Shown: positions 1 to 8,370 of the stretch, piece by piece | How positions within the stretch are numbered: position 1 is the stretch's first letter | Layout: each line of letters opens with the position of its first letter | Source of the DNA: Bacillus massiliglaciei | GTDB lineage: Bacteria; Bacillota; Bacilli; Bacillales; DSM-1321 | Direction of reading: 5' to 3' | Length of the DNA: 64,000 bases | Assembly (NCBI RefSeq): GCF_900098925.1 | Contig: NZ_LT622352.1 | Span: forward strand, 62,001-126,000 | Position numbers and translations under genes: made by a program | The notes under the pieces: model-generated | Told to the model about the DNA's origin: nothing | Databases searched by the model: none | The model's input: only the letters and a program-made list of their open reading frames with translations

Positions 1-937
1 TGTAATGGTTAACAGTATCTTCTCGATCACGACGATGGCAATTGCCGTACCGACTGGTGTTAAGATTTTCAACTGGCTGTTCACCCTTTGGAAAGGTAAG
101 ATTGTCTTTACCGTACCAATGCTTTACTCACTTGCTTTTATTCCGATTTTCACAATCGGCGGTGTAACTGGTGTCATGCTTGCGATGTCAAGTGCTGACT
201 ATCAGTACCACAATACAATGTTCTTAGTAGCTCACTTCCACTATGTATTGATCCCTGGTACAGTATTCGCTGTTCTTGCTGGTTTCACTTACTGGTGGCC
301 AAAGATTTTCAACTTCCAATTGAGCGAAAAAATCGGGAAATGGGCGTTCTGGTTCATTGCAATCAGCTTTAACGTAACATTCTTCCCAATGTTCATCACT
401 GGTTTAGACGGCCAAGCACGCCGTATGTACACATATTCTGAATCAACTGGCTTCGGTCCGTTGAACATGCTTTCTTTCATCGGTGCACTCGGACTATTAG
501 TCGGATTTGCCCTATTGCTTTACAACATCTATTGGAGCACTCGTTATGCACCAAGAAACACAACAAACGACCCTTGGAATGCACGTTCACTAGAGTGGGC
601 AACACACAGCCCAGTGCCGGAATATAACTTTGCTATTGTTCCGACTGTCAACTCTGTTGAAGCTTTCTGGGATTCTAAAACAAAAGGCGTGGAACTGTTT
701 AAAGGCAAGATTGAAGAAATTCATATGCCAAACAACAGCGGTGTGCCATTTGTAATGGGTGTCATCTTCTTCATCTGGGGCTTTGCCATGGTATTCAGCA
801 TGTGGATCATTGCTATCCTTGCAACAATCGGTATCTTTGCTTGTATGGCCCACCGCTCATTCGAGCAAGACCATGGACACCATATCCATGTTGAAGAAAT
901 CGAAGAAACCGAAAAAAAATTGCGAGGTGCTAAATAA
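1..937 (+). CDS. qoxB: Cytochrome aa3 quinol oxidase subunit I, C-terminal part (5' end outside window)
   Basis: This is the C-terminal half of a haem-copper quinol oxidase subunit I, the membrane subunit that reduces oxygen to water and pumps protons. The reading frame is already open at the window edge, so the Met at position 5 is internal; full-length QoxB proteins are roughly twice this size. The helix X motif AHFHYVL carries the two histidines that in this family ligate the high-spin and low-spin haems. About six hydrophobic segments follow, ending in a short charged tail rich in His and Glu. The stop overlaps the qoxC start by one base, as expected for a qoxABCD operon. The family is clear, and the qox rather than cta assignment rests on the downstream subunits. 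Confidence 0.95.
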   Translation, partial: VMVNSIFSITTMAIAVPTGVKIFNWLFTLWKGKIVFTVPMLYSLAFIPIFTIGGVTGVMLAMSSADYQYHNTMFLVAHFHYVLIPGTVFAVLAGFTYWWPKIFNFQLSEKIGKWAFWFIAISFNVTFFPMFITGLDGQARRMYTYSESTGFGPLNMLSFIGALGLLVGFALLLYNIYWSTRYAPRNTTNDPWNARSLEWATHSPVPEYNFAIVPTVNSVEAFWDSKTKGVELFKGKIEEIHMPNNSGVPFVMGVIFFIWGFAMVFSMWIIAILATIGIFACMAHRSFEQDHGHHIHVEEIEETEKKLRGAK

Positions 938-1533
938 TGAAGATAGATAACTCGCTGCCACTTGAATATAGCACTGAGGAAAATCGCTTAAAGATCTTAG
1001 GGTTCTGGATTTTCCTCGGCGCCGAGATTGCACTTTTCTCGACATTATTTGCGACTTACTTCACTCTGGTAGACCGCACTGGCAACGGTCCTGCCGGGTC
1101 TGAGATTTTTGAACTTTCACCAGTTCTAATTGAAACAATCGTTCTTTTAACTAGTAGTTTCACAATCGGTTTGGGAATCCACGCCATGCGTCTTGGCAAC
1201 AAAAAAGCCATGATGGGATTCTTTATCGTCACGCTTTTATTAGGTGCAACCTTCTTGGCTGTAGAGGTTTTTGAGTTTATCCATTATGTTCACATCGGTG
1301 CCGGCCTTCAAACAAGTGCCTTCACATCGATTCTCTTAACGACATTAGGAACTCACGGAGCCCACGTAACTGTTGGTTTCTTCTGGGGCCTATTCATCGT
1401 CCTTCAAGTAAAGAAACGCGGTATTACGCCTCAAACGGCTAATAAAGCATTTATCTACTCTCTTTACTGGCATTTCCTAGATGTTGTCTGGATCTTCATC
1501 TTCAGCTTCATCTACCTGAAAGGAATGATGTAA
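937..1533 (+). CDS. qoxC: Cytochrome aa3 quinol oxidase subunit III
   Basis: A 198-residue subunit III of the haem-copper oxidase family, with five predicted membrane helices and the conserved helix motifs GFWIFLGAEIALFSTLFATY and HGAHVTVGFFWG. It sits beside subunit I in the cytoplasmic membrane and supports oxidase assembly and stability. The length is normal for a five-helix quinol oxidase subunit III. Its ATG overlaps the qoxB stop by one base, so the two are probably translationally coupled. qoxD starts two bases after its stop. Confidence 0.95.
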   Translation: MKIDNSLPLEYSTEENRLKILGFWIFLGAEIALFSTLFATYFTLVDRTGNGPAGSEIFELSPVLIETIVLLTSSFTIGLGIHAMRLGNKKAMMGFFIVTLLLGATFLAVEVFEFIHYVHIGAGLQTSAFTSILLTTLGTHGAHVTVGFFWGLFIVLQVKKRGITPQTANKAFIYSLYWHFLDVVWIFIFSFIYLKGMM

Positions 1534-1535
1534 AC

Positions 1536-1823
1536 ATGAAAGAATTATTTCCGCGCGGACATGTAATGGGATTCATATTCTCACTGGTTCTGACTGCCGT
1601 AGCCTTAGCCGTAGTGGTTTGGGATATGTCTTACGCTGTAGGGATGACCGTTCTTCTTGTTACAGCATTCATCCAGGCAGCCGTTCAGCTGGTTATGTTC
1701 ATGCATGCCGGTGAATCAGAGGATAAAAAATCTGTATATACGAACATTTATTACGCCGTATTCATTGCTTTAGTTGTCGTTTTCGGTACACTATTGACAA
1801 TGGTGTGGGGTTACCAATATTAA
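1536..1823 (+). CDS. qoxD: Cytochrome aa3 quinol oxidase subunit IV
   Basis: A 95-residue protein with three hydrophobic helices, matching the small subunit IV of quinol oxidases. The motif VQLVMFMHAGE in the second half is typical of the family. It is the last gene of the operon: it starts two bases after qoxC and is followed within 15 bases by a strong intrinsic terminator. No defects were seen. Confidence 0.93.
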   Translation: MKELFPRGHVMGFIFSLVLTAVALAVVVWDMSYAVGMTVLLVTAFIQAAVQLVMFMHAGESEDKKSVYTNIYYAVFIALVVVFGTLLTMVWGYQY

Positions 1824-1830
1824 GAACAGC

Positions 1831-1858
1831 AAAAGAGCGCCATTCGGCGCTTTTTTTT
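1831..1858 (+). terminator. Intrinsic terminator of the qox operon
   Basis: A perfect six-base stem AGCGCC/GGCGCT with the loop ATTC is followed by eight T residues, eight bases after the qoxD stop. Flanking A and T runs extend the stem. Confidence 0.9.
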
Positions 1859-1950
1859 ATTTATCCCAAACAAAAAGGCCAGAGAATCGATCCTGTACGC
1901 TCCCCTGCCCTTCTATATCATCCATCAAGAAAGAATGGCCCTTCTCATTA

Positions 1951-2187
1951 TCAAAGCCTGTTCCTTCTGCGGCTTGTCTTTTCTACCATTTCTTCTGAAG
2001 CAACTAAGACTACACTGATTATGAAAATGAATCCTGCACCCATGACTGTCCCAATACCAATACCAGTAATCGCACTGTAATCGCTTACAAAGAAACCGTA
2101 ACAGAAAATGGCGAGTCCAAGGATTAACACAATTCCAGAAACTGTTCTAGCGGCATTCAGCATCGTCGCGTACCTTTTCATATCCAT
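1951..2187 (-). CDS. Small two-helix membrane protein of unknown function
   Basis: A 78-residue protein with two hydrophobic segments (about residues 15-34 and 40-63) separated by a short loop, and a basic C-terminus ending in several Arg. AAGGAGG sits seven bases before the ATG, so translation is likely. It converges on the qox operon and no partner gene is adjacent. I do not recognise a family with certainty; many Bacillus small membrane proteins look like this. Topology suggests both ends in the cytoplasm. Confidence 0.7.
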   Translation of the reverse strand: MDMKRYATMLNAARTVSGIVLILGLAIFCYGFFVSDYSAITGIGIGTVMGAGFIFIISVVLVASEEMVEKTSRRRNRL

Positions 2188-2370
2188 ATAATCAGCCTCC
2201 TTACTATATACTATTAAATATTTTCACAAAATTGTCAAACTTTTTCGCTTTTTTTCAAAATTTTCTATTGACAATTTGTGAAGGCTTCTACGTTGTTTTT
2301 ATATTACGATAATCATTTCCTTTTTCTGTTATCGTACCCAATATCTCAGCAGCCTATTCCCTTTCTAAAA

Positions 2371-2385
2371 TAAAAAAAGCAGCTC
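2371..2385 (-). terminator. Left arm and T-run of the htrA terminator, separated from its right arm by an IS
   Basis: On the minus strand this reads GAGCTGC followed by a T-rich run. Its complement, GCAGCTC on the minus strand, lies at 3866-3872 just after the htrA stop. Without the insertion the two arms would be six bases apart (loop TAAACT on the plus strand), forming a normal intrinsic terminator. Confidence 0.75.
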
Positions 2386-2391
2386 TAAACT
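2386..2391. repeat. Left target-site duplication of the IS3 element (TAAAC or TAAACT)
   Basis: TAAACT here is repeated at 3860-3865 on the other side of the element. Because the T after TAAAC is shared on both sides, the duplication could be five bases, normal for the IS3 family. Confidence 0.65.
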
Positions 2392-2398
2392 AATATGG

Positions 2399-2451
2399 TA
2401 CCTGTGGTTAAGACACTCAAAAAAGAGTGTTTTAACCACAGGTATTTTTTT
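2399..2451 (+). terminator. Strong hairpin-plus-T-run inside the left end of the IS
   Basis: A stem of about 20 pairs (2399-2418 with 2425-2444, one G-T wobble, loop AAAAAA) is followed by seven T residues. It overlaps the left inverted repeat and lies upstream of the transposase start. It should stop transcription entering from the left, limiting transposase made by read-through. Confidence 0.85.
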
Positions 2452-2492
2452 ATATACTTGAATTTCAAGATAAGGGGATTAGGGGAGATAAC

Positions 2493-3821
2493 ATGAGTAA
2501 GATTACATTTTCAGCTAAAGAGATCAAAGTACTTCAACAGAATCCAAATGTTCAACGTGTTAGTGAAAAAGCAATTACATATACTGACACCTTTAAAAAT
2601 AGATTTATGGATGAGTATTTGTCTGGTAAACTTCCGCGTCAGATTTTTATGGAGAACGGCTTTGATATTGAGATTATAGGACAAAGCAGAATAGAACAAG
2701 CAGCTTGTAGGTGGAAGAAGGCATATGAAAAGAATGGAGTAATTGGACTTACAGATTCAAGGAAAGTAAGTTCTGGCAGACCATTAAAACGAGAGCTCAC
2801 CCCTTCTGAGGTGATCGAAAGACAAAAAGCACAAATTAAGTTACTTGAGGGACAGGTAGAACTATTAAAAAAGCTAGAAGTAACAGAAAGGAGGCTGCTA
2901 AAAGGAAGAGAAAATCTAGCCCCGAGTAAAGTATATCAGTTGATTTATGAGACCATTGAACAGAATCGTTTTAAAGGAATGACCTCGTATTTCTGCCAGC
3001 TATTAGATGTATCTCGTTCGGGATATTATAGCTACTTAAAGGCATCCAGCTGCCGAGATGCAAGAGAACTATTAGACCTAGAGGCAAAAAAGATTATATT
3101 AAAGGCATTTAATCATCGAGGATATAAGAAAGGGTCACGTTCTATAAAAATGATACTGGAAAAGAACGATGGCATTATCTTTAGTCGTAAAAAGATACAG
3201 AGAATCATGAGGAAATATGGAATTGTCTGCCCACATAGAAAATCGAATCCTTACAAAAAGATCGCTAAAGCAACTAAGGAACATCAGGTCGTGCCAAATA
3301 AATTAAACAGAGAATTCAAGCAAGGAGTTCCTGGAAAAGTATTATTAACCGATATTACCTATTTGCCATATAACAGAAATTGTATGGCTTATTTGTCGAC
3401 CGTAAAAGATGCCTCCACTAACGAAATCTTAGCTTATCATGTTTCCGATCGTATTACTTTAGACATCGCAATTAAGACGCTACAGAAATTAATGAACAAC
3501 AAGAAAGTAACTCTACATTCAGAAGCCTTCATTCACTCAGATCAAGGAAGTCATTACACTAGCCCAAGGTATCAAAAGCTATTAAACAAGTATGGTCTTG
3601 GTCAATCTATGTCTCGTAAAGGCAACTGTTGGGATAATGCTCCTCAGGAGTCATTCTTTGGTCATCTAAAAGATGATGTTGATTATAAATCCGCTAAAAC
3701 GTTGAAAGAATTAAAGGCAAAAATAAATCATTATATGGTTTACTATAACAATTATCGATATCAGTGGAACTTAAAAAAGATGACCCCTATTCAATACAGG
3801 AATCATCTTCTAGTTGCTTAA
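2493..3821 (+). CDS. IS3-family transposase, OrfA and OrfB regions in one continuous frame
   Basis: A 442-residue DDE transposase. Residues 1-100 form a helix-turn-helix DNA-binding region, about 105-135 a leucine-rich coiled coil, 150-240 the HTH_21-type region, and 275-440 an RNase H-like integrase core. The catalytic triad is D287, D350 and E386, the DD(35)E spacing of the IS3 family. A GGGGAG-type site precedes the ATG. Most IS3 members make this protein by -1 frameshifting between two reading frames, but here no shift is needed. No stop or frameshift was seen, so the enzyme is probably active. Confidence 0.93.
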   Translation: MSKITFSAKEIKVLQQNPNVQRVSEKAITYTDTFKNRFMDEYLSGKLPRQIFMENGFDIEIIGQSRIEQAACRWKKAYEKNGVIGLTDSRKVSSGRPLKRELTPSEVIERQKAQIKLLEGQVELLKKLEVTERRLLKGRENLAPSKVYQLIYETIEQNRFKGMTSYFCQLLDVSRSGYYSYLKASSCRDARELLDLEAKKIILKAFNHRGYKKGSRSIKMILEKNDGIIFSRKKIQRIMRKYGIVCPHRKSNPYKKIAKATKEHQVVPNKLNREFKQGVPGKVLLTDITYLPYNRNCMAYLSTVKDASTNEILAYHVSDRITLDIAIKTLQKLMNNKKVTLHSEAFIHSDQGSHYTSPRYQKLLNKYGLGQSMSRKGNCWDNAPQESFFGHLKDDVDYKSAKTLKELKAKINHYMVYYNNYRYQWNLKKMTPIQYRNHLLVA

Positions 3822-3859
3822 GCTCTTTTTTTATAGTGTCCTTGACATAGGTGCCTGTT

Positions 3860-3865
3860 TAAACT
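3860..3865. repeat. Right target-site duplication of the IS3 element
   Basis: TAAACT repeats the bases at 2386-2391 and marks the right border of the insertion, two bases before the surviving right arm of the htrA terminator stem. Confidence 0.65.
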
Positions 3866-3872
3866 GAGCTGC
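3866..3872 (-). terminator. Right (promoter-proximal) arm of the split htrA terminator
   Basis: GAGCTGC on the plus strand lies four bases beyond the htrA stop. Its partner GCAGCTC is at 2379-2385, now almost 1.5 kb away, so the hairpin cannot form in practice and htrA transcripts should run antisense into the IS. Confidence 0.75.
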
Positions 3873-3875
3873 CTC

Positions 3876-5117
3876 TTATGATCTTGTTCCTAATGTAGCG
3901 GTTACTGTTTTTTGTTCCTGCCCGCGATAAATCTTGAAGACCACTTTCTCTCCTTCTTTTTTATTGCTGTATAACATCTTACGTAATGCGGCCGATGTGG
4001 TTATTTCTTTTCCATCCATAGAGACGATGATATCCTCCTGTCTGAGGCCTGCCTTTGCAGCAGCTGATCCAGTCTCCACACCTGTTACCATAATGCCTTT
4101 GCGTGCCTTTTCCGGTATATTCGTCACATATTGCTGCGGCAGTGAAGAAACATCAGAAAGCCCGACACCTAAATACGGTCTTTCAATCTTCCCTTTCTCA
4201 ATCAGCTCCGTTATAATCGGGATCACCTGATTGCTCGGTATCGCGAAGCCAAGTCCTTCTACGCCTTCTTCTGAGATTTTCATACTGTTGATTCCGATGA
4301 CTTCTCCATTTCCATTAATTAAAGCTCCTCCGCTGTTTCCAGGATTGATGGCAGCATCTGTTTGCAATACATCCAGCTCCCATTCTCCTTCTGCAGTATC
4401 CACGGCAATGGAACGGTCAGCGGAACTGATAATGCCCTGTGTAACGGAGCGGGAGAAATCCAGTCCAAGCGGGTTGCCGATCGCCAGCACTTCTTCCCCG
4501 GGGCGCACCTGATCAGAGTTTCCAAATGTGATAGGTTCCGGAGCCAGGTCGGCATCGATGGCCAGCACAGCCAAATCTGTCAGCGCATCCGCCCCGATGA
4601 CCTCTGCCTTCGTGTTCTTTCCGTTATATAAAGAGATTTCTACGGAAGAGGCTCCCTCGATTACATGATTATTCGTAATAATATAGGCCTTGTCTTTCGT
4701 CTTCTTATAGACGACGCCCGATCCTGTTCCGCTTTCCACCGGATCCGAGCTATTGTTTTGGCTTTGCTGCATGAACGGATTCTGGCTTTGCGCCTGCTGA
4801 TAATTGACAACACCGACAATGGACTTCGAAGATTTTTCCGCGATGTCCGCAATCGAACTGGAATTTTGGCTGGCTGTAGATACTTTTTCTGCTTTCACAC
4901 TTTTGCCTGAATCAGCGCTTTCTGTCTGCGATTCTATGTTAGCTGTATCAGCCGGATTTGAAATAGGGTTTTGATGATCCACAAACAGGAAAACGGACGA
5001 TGTAACGACAGAAGCAATGGTTCCAGAAATCAGCGAAGCTTTCCATATAGGCGGCCTTTTCGCTTTTTTTTGTTCCGCCCTTTCCGCGGCTTTTTCTTGT
5101 TCATTAAATGGATCCAT
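3876..5117 (-). CDS. htrA: HtrA/DegP-like membrane-anchored serine protease
   Basis: A 413-residue quality-control protease acting on misfolded proteins at the outer face of the membrane. A charged cytoplasmic N-terminus is followed by one membrane anchor (about residues 27-48), a low-complexity Ser/Gln linker, a trypsin-like domain and a C-terminal PDZ domain. The triad is visible as NNHVIEG (His about 151), DLAVLAID (Asp about 182) and GNSGGALI (Ser about 263). The start was set at Met-Asp-Pro-Phe because AAGGAGG lies just upstream; an in-frame start 45 bases earlier lacks such a site. HtrA, HtrB and YyxA are close paralogues and cannot be separated here. Its terminator is interrupted by the IS. 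Confidence 0.93.
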   Translation of the reverse strand: MDPFNEQEKAAERAEQKKAKRPPIWKASLISGTIASVVTSSVFLFVDHQNPISNPADTANIESQTESADSGKSVKAEKVSTASQNSSSIADIAEKSSKSIVGVVNYQQAQSQNPFMQQSQNNSSDPVESGTGSGVVYKKTKDKAYIITNNHVIEGASSVEISLYNGKNTKAEVIGADALTDLAVLAIDADLAPEPITFGNSDQVRPGEEVLAIGNPLGLDFSRSVTQGIISSADRSIAVDTAEGEWELDVLQTDAAINPGNSGGALINGNGEVIGINSMKISEEGVEGLGFAIPSNQVIPIITELIEKGKIERPYLGVGLSDVSSLPQQYVTNIPEKARKGIMVTGVETGSAAAKAGLRQEDIIVSMDGKEITTSAALRKMLYSNKKEGEKVVFKIYRGQEQKTVTATLGTRS

Positions 5118-5293
5118 CAGTGATTCCTCCTTATGTGTTTGAATGATCGATAGATTTATCATAAGGAAGAATTCTTAAGAAAAGCTTAACGGAAAAGAAA
5201 TCGGAGGATTAGGGGCAGCCAGATCGTGGTAGAGTAATTCTATCAACTTCTGCCTTACACAATGACATTATGAAGGATGAAGGAGAGGATTTC

Positions 5294-5650
5294 GTGGAAG
5301 ACGGCAAGCAGACCTATTATGTCGATTTGGTCAGCGGCGATGTCCTGGCGCAGCAGCTGTCGGGCGAGAATGCGAGTTTTCGGGTATTTGCAACAGATGA
5401 GGAACTTGCGGAGCTGAGACAATGTCTGGAAAAGGCTCATTCCTCCGATTTAAAGGCCTATGCCCGTTCCCATGTCCCCTATGAGCTCTATCATCATGAC
5501 CGGGGCAATGATCAATATGATGAATCCATGGTTGAACTGTACCGAATGATTCACGAGCTCGGAGACGATGAAGCTAAAAAGCATATCGAGGAAATGGGGA
5601 TTTTGGAATATCAATATGACAGCAATGAAAAAACGGAAAAGTTCAAGTGA
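5294..5650 (+). CDS. Conserved acidic protein of unknown function
   Basis: A 118-residue soluble acidic protein with mostly predicted helix, rich in Glu, Asp and Tyr, ending in a Lys-rich tail. I chose the GTG at 5294 because AAGGAGAGG lies about eight bases upstream; the in-frame ATG at 5270 has no ribosome-binding site. It has no signal peptide or membrane segment and I recognise no motif. It is divergent from htrA and followed directly by a terminator, so it is probably monocistronic. Confidence 0.7.
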   Translation: MEDGKQTYYVDLVSGDVLAQQLSGENASFRVFATDEELAELRQCLEKAHSSDLKAYARSHVPYELYHHDRGNDQYDESMVELYRMIHELGDDEAKKHIEEMGILEYQYDSNEKTEKFK

Positions 5651-5680
5651 AAACCGGAGTGCGATGGCACCCCGGTTTTT
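5651..5680 (+). terminator. Intrinsic terminator
   Basis: Stem AAACCGG/CCGGTTT with an inner GTGC/GCAC pairing, followed by five T residues, immediately after the stop at 5650. Confidence 0.85.
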
Positions 5681-5695
5681 CTAGTAATATAGATT

Positions 5696-5726
5696 AGAGC
5701 GGAAAGCGAGCATCCTGCAGCGAAAT
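5696..5726. repeat. Degenerate Bacillus-type intergenic repeat fragment
   Basis: The stretch GAGCGGAAAGCGAGCATCCT resembles the GC-rich tail of intergenic repeats common in Bacillaceae genomes. A related piece lies at 13017-13083. It is short, and the family assignment is from memory. Confidence 0.35.
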
Positions 5727-5749
5727 CTTCCCCTTAAAGAAAACTGCCT

Positions 5750-5793
5750 AAAAAAGAGACTGTCCAAAAAGAATCTCTTTTTTGAGGACAGTC
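5750..5793 (-). terminator. Terminator of the SAM-riboswitch transporter operon
   Basis: Arms GACTGTCC (5758-5765) and GGACAGTC (5786-5793), with a T-rich run on the minus strand side, 12 bases after the permease stop. Confidence 0.8.
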
Positions 5794-5804
5794 CTTCCTG
5801 CTCA

Positions 5805-6809
5805 TCAATGTTTCTGCTTATAATACGTAATCGCAAGGGCGAGAGCCAAAACAGCGCCTTTTACAATGTCCATCGCATAATATGGCACAGACATCATAAT
5901 CAGCCCATTTTGCAGAATCCCAATCAGCACGGCACCGATAAAGGTTCCAAATGCATTCGGCTTTCCTGCCCCAAGGACAGAAGAACCGATAAAGGCAGCG
6001 GCTACCGCATCCATCAAATAGGGCGATCCGGAATTAATTTCAGCCGTCATGACCCTTGAAGCAAGAACAATACCGCCAACAGCCGCCAGCAATGCGGAAA
6101 TCATATAGGCAGCTACCTTATACTTATGAACGGCAATGCCGGAAAGCCTGGCTGCTTCTTTATTTCCGCCAATCATATACATATAACGGCCATGCTTCGA
6201 ATACGTCAGAAAAACATGTGTGGCTATGACGATGGCCGCCATGATAAGGATAATCCATGGCACCTGCCCAATTTTCGCAAACAGCGGACTGATGAGCCCC
6301 TCCGCAAACGTACCGTCAGCCATTACCATGTTCTGTGAAACGGTTGCTCCTTTTGTATAAGTCAAGGCAATCCCCTGAATGATAAACATCATGGCCAGCG
6401 TTAAAAGCATATCGGGAATTTTCAGCTTCACAATCATGAATGAGTTGATTGCACCAACAATCAGCGCGGCTGCAATCGCAGCGAATATCGCAATAAATGT
6501 ATTTTGTGAAAACCAGACAAACATCGAAATGACAATCGCATTCGCCAGGGAGGCAACAGAGCCAACCGACAGATCGAAGCCGTCCACCGTTAGAGAAATC
6601 GTGATCCCAATCGCAATAATGGTCACAATCGATATCGATCGGAGAATATTAATGACATTATCGGATTGGATAAAGGCCGGATTGGACCAGGCAAATACGG
6701 CAATCAAAATGAGAATGGTCAGGATGGTGCCATATTTATAAAGGAAGCTGAACCATTCAAATGATTTTTTCTTGGATGGTGCTTGGATTGCCGGACTGTT
6801 CATGCTCAT
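5805..6809 (-). CDS. RbsC/AraH-type sugar ABC transporter permease
   Basis: A 334-residue polytopic permease of the BPD_transp_2 family, with about ten hydrophobic helices after a 25-residue cytoplasmic N-terminus. The family motif GFDLSVGSVASLA is clear, and the C-terminal half has AAAFIGSSVLGAGKPNAFGT. The start Met-Ser-Met-Asn was set by AGGAGG eight bases upstream. The first 53 bases overlap the 3' end of the ATPase gene, so the two are tightly coupled. Riboswitch control points to a sulfur- or methionine-related substrate, for example methylthioribose, rather than ribose; this is inference. Confidence 0.9.
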   Translation of the reverse strand: MSMNSPAIQAPSKKKSFEWFSFLYKYGTILTILILIAVFAWSNPAFIQSDNVINILRSISIVTIIAIGITISLTVDGFDLSVGSVASLANAIVISMFVWFSQNTFIAIFAAIAAALIVGAINSFMIVKLKIPDMLLTLAMMFIIQGIALTYTKGATVSQNMVMADGTFAEGLISPLFAKIGQVPWIILIMAAIVIATHVFLTYSKHGRYMYMIGGNKEAARLSGIAVHKYKVAAYMISALLAAVGGIVLASRVMTAEINSGSPYLMDAVAAAFIGSSVLGAGKPNAFGTFIGAVLIGILQNGLIMMSVPYYAMDIVKGAVLALALAITYYKQKH

Positions 6810-8313
6810 CGTTTCGTCCTCCTGTTGAGTAATATAATAATTCTTCTTCATTCGTTTTGGCGGTCTCCAGTTCAGCGACCGTTCTTCCGTCATACAGCAC
6901 ATAGGTCCTATGAGTGATGCCGATGATTTCCGAAAGCTCGGATGAGGCATAGAGAACGGCTTTTCCATTTTTAGCAAGCTCAGCGATCAGTTCGAATATA
7001 TCCTTCTTTGCCCCGATATCAACGCCCTTTGTCGGTTCATCGAACAGGTACACATCCGCATCTGCGATCAGCCATTTGCCGATTGCCACCTTTTGCTGGT
7101 TGCCTCCGGAAAGATGCTCGACCCTGCCTTCTTCGGAAGGAGTCTTGATTCCCAGGCTTTGAATCCATTCCTTTGCCTTTTTTCTTTCTGCTTTGCGGCT
7201 GATGAACTGAAATGCATTGCTGAAATTCTCCACGCTCGCTGCAGTCAGATTGACGGCTACGGATTCATGAACGAGTATGCCTTCCTTACGTCTTTCTTCC
7301 GGGACAAGGGCCATTCCGTTTTTTACTGCCTGATAAGGGCTCTTCAGCCTGCATGGTTTTCCGTGTAAACGAATTTCACCTGATGTCTGACGGGATTCGC
7401 CAAACAGTACTTTACAGAGCTCCGTCTTTCCGGCACCGACCAGTCCTGCCAGGCCGACTATTTCTCCCTGTCGGACATACAGCGCGGCCTCCTGCACCTT
7501 CTCTGAATCACTAAGACCGTCCACTTCCAGGACTTTGCCGCCAAACTTACTATCCAGAGAAGGAAACTGTTCATCAAGCTTCGCTCCAAGCATTTTCTCT
7601 ACGGCTTCATTTTGACTGATCAGATCCGTTGTACCTGCCGCGACGGTTTCCCCGTTTCTCATGATGGTAATGTCCTCACAGACTGAATAAATTTCGGGAA
7701 AGCGGTGAGAAATAAAAATGATGCTTACTCCCCGTTCCTTCAGTTCTTCAACTACCCTGAACAGCTCCTTTGTTTCCGTATAACTGAGCGCTGCTGTCGG
7801 CTCATCAAGAATCAGCAGCTTACAATGGGTCGAAACCGCTCTGGCAATCAAAACCATTTGCTTTTCTGCAAGCGTCAGCTCTTGAACAAGCTTTTTAGGC
7901 GAAACACGGATGTTCATTTCCTGAAGGATGGCCGCGGCCCGTTTATACAGGGAACCCCACTTCATCCACTGCTTCTTACCCATATTCTGAACCGTTTCAT
8001 TGAGCATAACGTTCTCCCCGACCGATAAAGACGGAATAAGAGCCGTATCTACCTCTTGATGAACAATCTGAATGCCGTTTGTCTGGGCATCCTTCGGAGA
8101 GCGAATATCGACCGGCTTCCCTTCCAGCCAAATTTCGCCTTCATAATGGGAATGGGCTCCTGACAGCACCTTCATCAGTGTCGACTTGCCCGCACCGTTC
8201 GCTCCGACCAGAGCATGCGCCCTTCCAGGCAAAGCTGAAAATTCCGCTTTGTTCAATGCTTTGACACCGGGAAATGCAATGGATATCTGTTTCATCTTTA
8301 ATAACTCGCCCAT
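6757..8313 (-). CDS. RbsA-type dual ABC ATPase of a sugar importer
   Basis: A 518-residue protein with two ABC domains in tandem, the layout of ribose/galactose-class importers. The first Walker A is GANGAGKST near residue 35 and the first Walker B is LLILDEPTAAL. The second half has the degenerate GLVGAGKTE P-loop, the signature LSGGNQQK and the Walker B VYLFDEPTKGVD. The start was chosen at Met-Gly-Glu-Leu-Leu, behind AAAGGGG; an earlier in-frame start lacks a site. It lies between the binding protein and the permease. Substrate cannot be read from the ATPase. Confidence 0.92.
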   Translation of the reverse strand: MGELLKMKQISIAFPGVKALNKAEFSALPGRAHALVGANGAGKSTLMKVLSGAHSHYEGEIWLEGKPVDIRSPKDAQTNGIQIVHQEVDTALIPSLSVGENVMLNETVQNMGKKQWMKWGSLYKRAAAILQEMNIRVSPKKLVQELTLAEKQMVLIARAVSTHCKLLILDEPTAALSYTETKELFRVVEELKERGVSIIFISHRFPEIYSVCEDITIMRNGETVAAGTTDLISQNEAVEKMLGAKLDEQFPSLDSKFGGKVLEVDGLSDSEKVQEAALYVRQGEIVGLAGLVGAGKTELCKVLFGESRQTSGEIRLHGKPCRLKSPYQAVKNGMALVPEERRKEGILVHESVAVNLTAASVENFSNAFQFISRKAERKKAKEWIQSLGIKTPSEEGRVEHLSGGNQQKVAIGKWLIADADVYLFDEPTKGVDIGAKKDIFELIAELAKNGKAVLYASSELSEIIGITHRTYVLYDGRTVAELETAKTNEEELLYYSTGGRNDEHEQSGNPSTIQEKII

Positions 8314-8370
8314 GATCAGGAGCCCCTTTCTTATGCCGGCATTTCCCATGCTGAGAAAGCCGTATTCCCA

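Larger units (their letters stand above)
2391..3859 (+). mobile_element. IS3-family insertion sequence with a single-frame transposase
   Basis: The element is about 1.47 kb, bounded by TAAAC repeats and imperfect inverted ends: GGTACCTGTGGTTAAGACAC near the left end against GGCACCTATGTCAAGGACAC read inward from the right. It carries one transposase gene and a strong hairpin at its left end. It was inserted between the qox locus and htrA, inside the loop of the htrA terminator. It looks intact and could still be mobile. The exact outer ends are uncertain by one or two bases. Confidence 0.8.
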
